Source of the DNA: Ignavibacteriaceae bacterium
GTDB lineage: Bacteria > Bacteroidota > Ignavibacteria > Ignavibacteriales > Ignavibacteriaceae
NCBI GenBank assembly: GCA_025449775.1
Contig: JANWIS010000009.1
Span: forward strand, 1-15,078
Direction of reading: 5' to 3'
DNA: 15,078 nucleotides
Below the pieces are notes generated by a model. That model ran no database searches and was not told where the DNA came from. It worked only from the letters and a program-made list of their open reading frames with translations. Position 1 is the first letter of the stretch, and each line of letters begins with the position of its first letter. Below are positions 6,755-13,117 of this stretch, one piece after another. Made by a program: the position numbers and the translations under genes.

Positions 6755-7771
6755 ATGTCAGTTGCAGATAAGATTTTAAAGAATGTGCAGCTTGAAAAGC
6801 TAATCATAAAGAAAGATTATTCGACCTCAGCAGAATTTCTTCACAATTCTCAGATTAATAGCTGGGAACTGATGAAAAATAATTTTGAAGCACTGAAGAA
6901 GATTGAAACCAAAACTTTTTTGTTTGACGGTTTTAAAATCAATGTTCAATTCAATCCCGGAAGAATAAAATCTACATCAGCAGAAGTTGATGAAAATTCA
7001 ATAAGCAGCCGTAAATGTTTTCTTTGTATTGAAAATCTTCCCGATGAACAAAAAGGAATATCTCTTCCAAGTAATTTTATTTTGCTCTGCAACCCTTATC
7101 CGATTTTCAAAAGGCATTTTACCATCAGCTCGCTGACACATCAACCGCAGAGGATTGAAGAAAGCTTCAAAACATTTTTGGAGTTAAGTAAATTATTTTC
7201 AAACAAGTGCACTTTAATTTATAATGGTCCGGAATGCGGTGCATCAGCCCCTGACCATTTACATTTTCAAGCAGGAATTAGTAAAGCAATGCCGGTTGAA
7301 GATGATATTTTACAGATAAAAAATGATTACGGAAAAATTGTTAAAGAGGATGATGTTAGTATAGTTTCATTAATTGATGATGGTTTAAGAAAAATTATTT
7401 TAATTGAGTCAACCAATGATGCAGAATTGAAATTGAACTTTATAAAAATAATTAATTCATATAGAGAATTATCATCAGCAATCTCCGAACCGATGATAAA
7501 TATACTTTGCAGTCACGATGAGGAATCCGGATGGAATCTGATTATTTTTTTAAGAAGCAGGCACAGACCTAAAAATTATTACAAAACGGGAACAGATAAA
7601 ATAGTTGTAAGTCCTGCCGCAGTTGATTTGGGAGGATTGATCATTACACCTAGAGAAGAAGATTTTAACAAGTTGGATAAGGAAATCATAAAACAAATAT
7701 TTAGTGAAATATCGCCATCAGCTCAAACTTTCTCAGCGTTTACTAAGAAGCTGATCGAAGATTTCAATTAA
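6755..7771 (+). CDS. DUF4922 protein, GalT/HIT-like nucleotidyltransferase or phosphorylase
   Basis: This 338-residue cytoplasmic protein belongs to the DUF4922 group, which I place in the HIT/galactose-1-phosphate uridylyltransferase superfamily. The core motif is GPECGASAPDHLHFQAG, giving His168-Leu-His170-Phe-Gln172; in GalT and Ap4A phosphorylases the second His of such a motif is the nucleophile that carries the NMP. CFLC (Cys88, Cys91), His121 (RHFTI) and His168 reproduce the order of the four zinc ligands of GalT. A basic RSRHRP at 267-272 resembles phosphate-binding segments of the related GDP-hexose phosphorylases. The likely reaction is therefore phosphorolysis or NMP transfer on a nucleotide sugar or dinucleotide, substrate unknown. 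The ATG is 2 nt after the GT2 stop. The stop codon overlaps the 3' end of the convergent DUF885 gene by 8 nt. Confidence 0.82.
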   Translation: MSVADKILKNVQLEKLIIKKDYSTSAEFLHNSQINSWELMKNNFEALKKIETKTFLFDGFKINVQFNPGRIKSTSAEVDENSISSRKCFLCIENLPDEQKGISLPSNFILLCNPYPIFKRHFTISSLTHQPQRIEESFKTFLELSKLFSNKCTLIYNGPECGASAPDHLHFQAGISKAMPVEDDILQIKNDYGKIVKEDDVSIVSLIDDGLRKIILIESTNDAELKLNFIKIINSYRELSSAISEPMINILCSHDEESGWNLIIFLRSRHRPKNYYKTGTDKIVVSPAAVDLGGLIITPREEDFNKLDKEIIKQIFSEISPSAQTFSAFTKKLIEDFN

Positions 7772-9098
7772 TTTTTAAACCCGAAGGAGTCTGAGGTGTT
7801 GAAATCAGCAGTTCAAACAACTCCCAGCTTCGTGCAAGATTATTTGAAGAACCGCCTTTCTTCTCTATAAATTCCCTGATCATATCTTCTCCCAGAGAAT
7901 AATTAATTACATAGCTTCTGTACTTTTCGATAAAGGAAACATACTTCTCTGCACTTTCTTTTGTTCTAAGCTGGTATTTCTGCAGCCATTTTACAGTCTG
8001 CTCGCGGTTAAATACTCCGTCCAGATAATTTTTTGCTGCAGTTGTTGCTGCTTGTCCTAGTTTTTTCTGGAGCTGATTTATATTATAGTAAAGTGCTGCA
8101 TCTGTTGTATCTATTCCTGCTAAAGGATACAAAATTTCTTTTTCAAATTGTAATCGTTCACCGGGAGAAAAAAGTATTTCCTCTGCGTAGTTTGCAGTTC
8201 CTTCGGCAATAAGAGACTGTGGTGAGAATAAAGGGTAAACACTAAATTCTTTCCATTCTCTCTTCATAAAAAAATTCCATTCTAGTAAAAGGTTATACAA
8301 ATGATGTCCGGGATAGCCTTCGTGAGCAGCAGTGCTTACCATATCACCGATATGTTTTGGAAGATCTGTATTTATCTGGATAACACTTCTAAGATTTCCT
8401 TTATACCAGTTGTAAGCACCCCATGGTTGATTGTTAGCTATTTCAACACTGAAATTTTCTCCCGGAGGCAGAGTTATATAATCAGATGTTCTTTCCCGGC
8501 ATTCCTGCAAAGCAGCTTTAAAAACAATTTCAATTTTACCTTTTGGAATTTCAAATTTTCTTTTGAATTCATTTATTCTTTTCTCAATGCTTCCTTTACC
8601 AGGAACGATTTGATTTAATTCATCTATCGCCTGCTGAAAATAATCTTCTGTATAAACTGGTGAAACAGCATCATAAAGTCCTTTAGATTCCTGATCGAAT
8701 GGAAGCTGACTACCGTTTAACATGAATATTTTAGTTTTAACAGCAAGCAGCTGTTTATAAAGGTTACGGAAACGGAGAGTTTCAAGTTCAGTTGCTTTGT
8801 AGCTGCTCAGATCTTCAAGCTCATTGAGCAGTGAATCGGAGATGGAGAGTAGTTCTATGAATGCTGATGAATCGGGAGGCAGATTAGTTCCAGAAGGTTT
8901 CCATTCTTGAGGACCATAATATGCATCAACAAAATCCGGATCGTACTGTCCTGTTCTTAGAACAAGTTTTACATATCCCTTTGCTATATCATTCATTATT
9001 ATTTCAAGATCACTTTCTTGTTTCACCTCTTTTTTTTCTCCGCAGGAAAATAAAATTATTGAGATAGTCAGCACAATAATTAGTTTACTCACGTTCAT
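7764..9098 (-). CDS. DUF885 family lipoprotein, putative zinc metallohydrolase
   Basis: This 444-residue protein has a lipoprotein signal, MNVSKLIIVLTISIILFSCG, with the lipobox cysteine at residue 19, so it should be lipid-anchored in the envelope. The key motif AAHEGYPGHHLYN (257-269) has the His259-Glu260 and His265 pattern of DUF885 proteins, a group thought to be gluzincin-like metallopeptidases. A downstream Glu299 in LIAEGTANYAEE is a plausible third metal ligand. Substrates for the family are poorly defined; peptides are the usual suggestion. The ATG at 9098 overlaps the DUF1697 stop as ATGA, and a purine-rich GAAGAAGGG directly precedes it. It is the last gene of the amylase operon, and its own 3' end overlaps the convergent DUF4922 gene. 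Family assignment is fairly sure; peptidase activity is inferred. Confidence 0.82.
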   Translation of the reverse strand: MNVSKLIIVLTISIILFSCGEKKEVKQESDLEIIMNDIAKGYVKLVLRTGQYDPDFVDAYYGPQEWKPSGTNLPPDSSAFIELLSISDSLLNELEDLSSYKATELETLRFRNLYKQLLAVKTKIFMLNGSQLPFDQESKGLYDAVSPVYTEDYFQQAIDELNQIVPGKGSIEKRINEFKRKFEIPKGKIEIVFKAALQECRERTSDYITLPPGENFSVEIANNQPWGAYNWYKGNLRSVIQINTDLPKHIGDMVSTAAHEGYPGHHLYNLLLEWNFFMKREWKEFSVYPLFSPQSLIAEGTANYAEEILFSPGERLQFEKEILYPLAGIDTTDAALYYNINQLQKKLGQAATTAAKNYLDGVFNREQTVKWLQKYQLRTKESAEKYVSFIEKYRSYVINYSLGEDMIREFIEKKGGSSNNLARSWELFELLISTPQTPSGLKIN

Positions 9099-9637
9099 CC
9101 CTTCTTCGATAATTCATAAAGCTTGCTTATAGTATTCAGATTTCTGGTTGACGCAGACACTTTCAACTTATTTTCAAAAAAATTATTGTTCAACTTTGCC
9201 TTTCCGTAACCGGATGGAAAATATAAGTAAATATTATTGTCATCAAGAATGAATTCTTCTGGTGAATAATTAATTTCATTCAGTTTTACAGCATTTGCCG
9301 GCGAAGGTTTTTCGGAAAGAAAAGTAACATATAATCTTTCGGTATCTTTTTTCTTCTTGATGAACGGGTTATTATCGAGAACATTTTTAAGATCTGTATT
9401 TGTTTTGATAATCACTTCAACATCAAACCCATATTCTGCTTTTATCTTTTTTACGAGTTTAGTTTTGATTGACTTGGTGTCAGAATTTTTGGAATCAAAA
9501 ATCACATTTCCGCTTTGGATATAAGTCTGGACATTGGTGAACCTTAAATCTTCAAACAGGCTCTTTAAGTCAGCCATTTTAATAATTTTATGACCGGTGA
9601 TGTTAATTCCTCGCAATAGCGCGATGAAGGTTATCAT
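9095..9637 (-). CDS. DUF1697 domain protein
   Basis: This 180-residue cytoplasmic protein matches the DUF1697 family over its whole length. Visible family motifs are the N-terminal FIALLRGINITGHKIIKM (4-21), TYIQSGNVIF (38-47), the aromatic YFPSGYGKAKLN (139-150) and the C-terminal ASTRNLNTISKL (162-173). There is no signal peptide, no membrane segment and no recognised catalytic triad, and the family has no established biochemical role that I can name. The start ATG overlaps the amylase stop as ATGA, and its stop overlaps the DUF885 start the same way, so it is translationally coupled on both sides. It is a cytoplasmic protein between two lipoprotein genes, so a shared pathway is not obvious. 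Confidence 0.88.
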   Translation of the reverse strand: MITFIALLRGINITGHKIIKMADLKSLFEDLRFTNVQTYIQSGNVIFDSKNSDTKSIKTKLVKKIKAEYGFDVEVIIKTNTDLKNVLDNNPFIKKKKDTERLYVTFLSEKPSPANAVKLNEINYSPEEFILDDNNIYLYFPSGYGKAKLNNNFFENKLKVSASTRNLNTISKLYELSKKG

Positions 9638-12027
9638 TGTTCGAGCTTTAAAATTAAGTAACTCATCTTGTCCACATTCAGAGTAAAATTATTGTCTTTT
9701 ATATCGAAAACTTTTCCTGTTAAAAGATTCTGTGCCTTATTCAGGTTATACATATCAGGCAATTTAAGATTAACTATTTTTTCAACTTCGCTTTTGTTCA
9801 AAACAACAAGTATTCTCTCGTTCATATCTGATCGTAAGTAAGCATAAATATTTTCATCAGCCCGAAGAGCCAGGAAATCTCCATATCGTAAAGCAGAATG
9901 TTCTTTCCTCATATGGATCAACTTGCTGACATCTTTAAAAGTTTGCTGTTCATTTTCATCTAACTCGTCACCGAATTTCATCATCCTTCTGTTATCTGGA
10001 TCTGCAGCACCAGTCATCCCGATTTCATCACCGTAATAAATTACCGGAACACCGGGTATTGTTAAAATATATGCAAGATGCAGTTTGAGTTTATCATAAC
10101 TCGATGCGTGATCAACTTCAGGTGGATTAGTCCAGGCAAATTCAATTGCTCTTCCATCATTGATTTCAAGATCACCGTCAGCCATTGCCATGTACCTTAT
10201 TTTATCATGGCTGTCTAACAAATTTCCCATCAGGTGATTGACACCATAAACCTGGAAAGTTTTTTTCAATTGAAGATCAAGTAGCTCAAATGAATTTTCC
10301 TTTTGAAGAAAAACAGGAATAGCGGTATCGTACAGGTTAAAATTGAATTGTGCATTGAGCTGTCCGTTATTTACGTATGAGCTTATAAGATCGTATCCGC
10401 CGAATGTTTCACCAATCTGATAGACTTTTGTATTATCTGCTGCTTCAATTTTTTGTTTTATTTTTTTTGTCAGCATTCTCCAGAATTCATTCGGAACATG
10501 TTTTACAGCATCATGTCTGAATCCGTCTGCTTTGGTTTCTTTTAACCACCAGACTGCGTTGTCAGTCATAAAATCGAGTGCTTCAGCAGAGCTTGTAAAA
10601 TCAAATGACGGCATATATGGTTCAAACCAGGTTGTAAGGCGGTGCTCATCCCATAATCGGAGATTTTTTCTTCCATCGGGAAGTTCGAGCTTGCCAAACC
10701 AATTACGGTGTTCATTCCATAATTGATTTTCTTCGTGAACATGATGAGCAACATAATCCCACAAAATTTTCATTTTATTACTGTGTGCAGTCTTAACAAG
10801 TTTTTTAACTAAGGACATATCGCCGAATTTTTCTTCAACTTCTGTTGATGAAACCGGCCAATAGCCATGATATCCTGTATAATAACGATGAGGCGGTGGA
10901 AATTCCCGGTAAGCTTTATTAGTGTTGTCAATAATCGGTGAGATCCAGAGAGTATTAACACCAAGTGAATCAAAATATCCTTCATTTATTTTATCAAGAA
11001 TTCCCTGCAAGTCACCGCCGTTATAATTAGCTTGAATAAAAAGAGAATCGTGAACAATTGGATTGTCGTTAGTGGTGTCTCCGTTGTTAAATCGATCAAT
11101 CATTGTTGAGTAGATTATTGCATCGTGCCAGCTTTGATCTGAATTGTTTCCTACGGGAACACCATCCTGCATAAAAACTGATTGGATATTTGAGAATTTA
11201 CCATCAACACTTATTACTGTGCTTAATAATCTTTCACCTTCAAGCAGATCATCCGGAAAGGTTATTGAAATATTATTTCCGCTAACTTCCACCATGCTTT
11301 TGTTCACTGATTGATTATCCAAAAGCGTAGTTACATCATCTTCTTTTAAAGTTGATGGATGATGTCCTTCAAAATAAAAATTGTACCGGCTTGTCTGATC
11401 TTCGACCGAATAATTTAAGCAATGAAGATAGCTATTATCTTCTTTTGATGATTCGATAATTATTATTGAATTAAAACCACCGAGACCATTCGGAACTTTT
11501 ACTGGATTCTGTGGATCAATCAGTTCTGCACCATCAACAAAAAATTTATATTCGTATCTGCCTGGATCGAGAGGAACCATAATTTCATAAACACCATTTC
11601 CATCCGGGTCAGTCATTGGTAAATTTCCTCTGTCCCAGCTGTTGAACTGCCCGAAGAGATTTATCTTTTTATGTTTTCCTTTTGGTTTATAAGTGAAAAG
11701 GAAACTTTCTTTATGCTGAAGTTTAATCGGGATTTGATATTTCTGCTCTTCAAACGTAAACTCCAACAAATCGAATCCCGCAAATCCTTTTTTGGCCATT
11801 AACTTCAATAGATTATTTAATGTGTCGTGTTCAAATATTAAATTCTCATTCGGTGTGAAAACCAGGTTATAGTTATTTGCATAGAACAAATCGCTAATAA
11901 CAATTTCTTTTTCTATTCCTTCTTCAAGATTGATTGGCTGAATTATTTCGTAGATCTTTTTGGAGTGATTGTTTGAACACCCGAGGAGGATAAAAAGCAA
12001 AAGCGATTGTGTTAAAAGATATTTCAA
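9634..12027 (-). CDS. GH13 alpha-amylase family lipoprotein with a CBM48-like domain
   Basis: This 797-residue envelope enzyme is predicted to hydrolyse alpha-1,4-glucans or cyclodextrin-like oligosaccharides. A lipoprotein signal (MKYLLTQSLLLFILLGCSNN) places the lipid-bearing Cys at residue 17. A carbohydrate-binding E-set/CBM48-like domain spans about 107-192 (INLFGQFNSWDRG, PGRYEYKFFVDG). A second beta domain follows to about 290. The GH13 barrel runs from about 300 to 700: region I ILWDYVAHHVH (Asp424), region II DGFRHD (nucleophile Asp506), region III IGETF (acid/base Glu540) and region IV LLDSHD (Asp608). PVIYYGDEIGM and a C-terminal beta domain follow. The order resembles neopullulanase or cyclomaltodextrinase. 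The start must be the TTG at 12027 because an in-frame TAA directly precedes it. It heads a coupled operon with DUF1697 and DUF885. No SusC/SusD pair is nearby. Confidence 0.92.
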   Translation of the reverse strand: MKYLLTQSLLLFILLGCSNNHSKKIYEIIQPINLEEGIEKEIVISDLFYANNYNLVFTPNENLIFEHDTLNNLLKLMAKKGFAGFDLLEFTFEEQKYQIPIKLQHKESFLFTYKPKGKHKKINLFGQFNSWDRGNLPMTDPDGNGVYEIMVPLDPGRYEYKFFVDGAELIDPQNPVKVPNGLGGFNSIIIIESSKEDNSYLHCLNYSVEDQTSRYNFYFEGHHPSTLKEDDVTTLLDNQSVNKSMVEVSGNNISITFPDDLLEGERLLSTVISVDGKFSNIQSVFMQDGVPVGNNSDQSWHDAIIYSTMIDRFNNGDTTNDNPIVHDSLFIQANYNGGDLQGILDKINEGYFDSLGVNTLWISPIIDNTNKAYREFPPPHRYYTGYHGYWPVSSTEVEEKFGDMSLVKKLVKTAHSNKMKILWDYVAHHVHEENQLWNEHRNWFGKLELPDGRKNLRLWDEHRLTTWFEPYMPSFDFTSSAEALDFMTDNAVWWLKETKADGFRHDAVKHVPNEFWRMLTKKIKQKIEAADNTKVYQIGETFGGYDLISSYVNNGQLNAQFNFNLYDTAIPVFLQKENSFELLDLQLKKTFQVYGVNHLMGNLLDSHDKIRYMAMADGDLEINDGRAIEFAWTNPPEVDHASSYDKLKLHLAYILTIPGVPVIYYGDEIGMTGAADPDNRRMMKFGDELDENEQQTFKDVSKLIHMRKEHSALRYGDFLALRADENIYAYLRSDMNERILVVLNKSEVEKIVNLKLPDMYNLNKAQNLLTGKVFDIKDNNFTLNVDKMSYLILKLEQ

Positions 12028-12087
12028 TTAGCTTAAAGTATTTGTGATTGGTCTGGCAAAGTTAATAATTGATATAGAAAAATTCCG

Positions 12088-12095
12088 CAAAAATA
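12088..12095 (-). promoter_or_regulatory. Candidate -7 promoter element for the amylase operon
   Basis: On the minus strand this is TATTTTTG, an exact match to the Bacteroidota -7 consensus TAnnTTTG, 60 nt upstream of the amylase TTG start. It lies in the 97-nt gap after the acetyltransferase gene. I see no TTG at the correct upstream distance; the nearest is only 8 nt away. No terminator is visible in this gap, so readthrough from the acetyltransferase gene is also possible. Confidence 0.3.
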
Positions 12096-12124
12096 TTCTT
12101 GATCAACATTTATTTAAGAAAAGT

Positions 12125-12538
12125 TTATCCGAGATCATTTATATCATCAATAAAGAAGCAATGATCATGCTTTCTCATCCCTATCTTCGGATAGTAATTT
12201 ATTGCTGCAGGAGCCGAGAGCAAAATCAGTTTTGCGTGTGGTGTTTGCCTTTTCGTTTCTTTTATTAATTCCACCCCGATTCCTTTTTTCTGATATTCGA
12301 GATCAACAGCTAAATCGGATAAGTATGTACAGTAGGTAAAATCGGTAACAGATCTGGCAACACCGATAAGCTTTCCATTGTGTCTTGCAGTAATGATCAG
12401 GTTGGCATTTTCACACATTGATTTAATCCGTTCCGGTTCATCAATTGGTCTTCGCTCACCCAATGTGCTTCTAATGAGAACATCTCTGAACTCAACCGGG
12501 TTGAGCTTTAATTCTTTTTGAAAAACTATTTTATTCAT
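12125..12538 (-). CDS. GNAT family N-acetyltransferase
   Basis: This 137-residue cytoplasmic protein should transfer an acetyl group from acetyl-CoA to an amine. The acetyl-CoA pyrophosphate-binding motif is EYQKKGIGVELI (81-92), with Gln83, Gly86 and Gly88 matching Q/R-x-x-G-x-G/A. It is preceded by the strand YLSDLAVD (72-79). The C-terminal LLSAPAAINYYPKIGMRKHD (107-126) is the usual strand and helix ending in 'YxxxGF/M'. The N-terminal segment RSTLGERRPID is conserved in a common GNAT subgroup of unknown substrate. Length is normal. The ATG is only 12 nt downstream of the poly-U part of the HU terminator, leaving almost no room for a separate leader. The substrate cannot be predicted. Confidence 0.88.
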   Translation of the reverse strand: MNKIVFQKELKLNPVEFRDVLIRSTLGERRPIDEPERIKSMCENANLIITARHNGKLIGVARSVTDFTYCTYLSDLAVDLEYQKKGIGVELIKETKRQTPHAKLILLSAPAAINYYPKIGMRKHDHCFFIDDINDLG

Positions 12539-12550
12539 ATTTATATCTTT

Positions 12551-12585
12551 AAAATAAAAAAAGCCCCGGAAATAATTCGGGGCTT
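12551..12585 (-). terminator. Rho-independent terminator of the HU gene
   Basis: AAGCCCCG (12561-12568) and CGGGGCTT (12578-12585) form a perfect 8-bp stem with a 9-nt AT-rich loop. On the minus strand the stem is followed by a run of seven T and then ATTTT, encoded by 12551-12562. The polarity therefore serves the HU gene, whose stop is 21 nt upstream of the hairpin. On the plus strand the stem is followed by A residues, so it is not a plus-strand terminator. Confidence 0.9.
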
Positions 12586-12606
12586 AAAAAGAATTCAAAT
12601 AACTTA

Positions 12607-12885
12607 TTAAAGAATCGAATCTTTAGCAGCTTTGGCAATTCTGAACTTCAAAACTTTTCTTGCCGGAATTACCATTGATTCACCGGTAGCAGGATTTCTT
12701 CCCATTCTCTGGGCTCTCTGTGCAACTCTGAGCTTGCCGAGTCCCGGAATTACAAAATCTTTTTTAGCTTCTTTGTAGGAAAGTTTTACAAACTCTTCTA
12801 AAAATATTCCCGCAACCTTTTTAGTGGTTTTGGTTTTGCTTGCGAGATGAGTGATGATCTCGCCTTTCGTCATTGATTTAGGCAT
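12607..12885 (-). CDS. HU-family histone-like DNA-binding protein
   Basis: This 92-residue nucleoid protein bends and compacts DNA as a dimer. The N-terminal helices (MTKGEIITHLASKT and VAGIFLEEFVKLSYKEAKK) form the dimer body. The beta-arm carries GRNPATGE (62-69), with Pro66 as the intercalating proline, followed by VIPARKVLKFRIAKAAKDSIL, the hallmark C-terminus. The length is that of a standard HU or IHF subunit, and the MTK start after a short MPKS leader is seen in a common subgroup of HU proteins. The start at 12885 is supported by a strong GGAGGG five nt upstream. The gene is monocistronic: a terminator follows its stop, and a divergent outer-membrane gene lies beyond its upstream gap. 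I do not assign hupA or hupB. Confidence 0.95.
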   Translation of the reverse strand: MPKSMTKGEIITHLASKTKTTKKVAGIFLEEFVKLSYKEAKKDFVIPGLGKLRVAQRAQRMGRNPATGESMVIPARKVLKFRIAKAAKDSIL

Positions 12886-12890
12886 ATGAA

Positions 12891-12896
12891 CCCTCC
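12891..12896 (-). promoter_or_regulatory. Strong ribosome binding site of the HU gene
   Basis: GGAGGG lies five nt before the HU ATG on the minus strand and fixes that start. It is the only near-consensus Shine-Dalgarno sequence of the window; most other starts have none or a weak purine stretch. Confidence 0.75.
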
Positions 12897-12926
12897 GGTA
12901 AAATTAATATTGTTATTTACACATCG

Positions 12927-12933
12927 TAAAATA
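12927..12933 (-). promoter_or_regulatory. Candidate promoter element of the HU gene
   Basis: On the minus strand TATTTTA lies 41 nt upstream of the HU ATG, and a TTGATT hexamer lies 15 nt further upstream. The pair could be a -10/-35 with short spacing, or a -7-like element. The whole gap from 12886 to 13117 is very AT-rich and holds no other clear feature on this strand. Confidence 0.3.
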
Positions 12934-13071
12934 GTTAATATTTATTTGAATCAAAATGTTTTTTAAAAATAAATTACGTTCAAACCCTCATGGATATTGG
13001 TTAAAATAGGGATAGGATTTTGACCTTACCATGTCTTTTTAATTTTACTTTTTTGCTCGTAGATAATTCTC

Positions 13072-13078
13072 TATTTTG
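13072..13078 (+). promoter_or_regulatory. Candidate promoter element of the outer-membrane receptor gene
   Basis: TATTTTG sits 39 nt upstream of the ATG at 13118, with TTTG at 13052-13055 leaving a 16-nt spacer. An alternative further upstream is TTGACC (13020-13025) with a weak AT-rich -10 after a 17-nt spacer. Neither can be confirmed from sequence alone. Confidence 0.3.
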
Positions 13079-13117
13079 TTTCAGTTCAATGAGGAATTTT
13101 TTTTCATAGTGCAATTA

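Noticed and set aside
12044..12268. Small plus-strand frame running from the amylase upstream gap into the acetyltransferase gene
   Set aside because: Two thirds of it is antisense to a clear GNAT gene, the product has no known motif, and there is no ribosome binding site.
13076..13117. TTG at 13076 as the start of the outer-membrane receptor
   Set aside because: It would put 14 residues in front of a good signal peptide that begins at ATG 13118.
12886..13117. Search for a small RNA, attachment site or inverted repeat in the gap between HU and the receptor gene
   Set aside because: Apart from candidate promoter elements and the HU ribosome binding site, I see only AT-rich sequence without a convincing stem or repeat.
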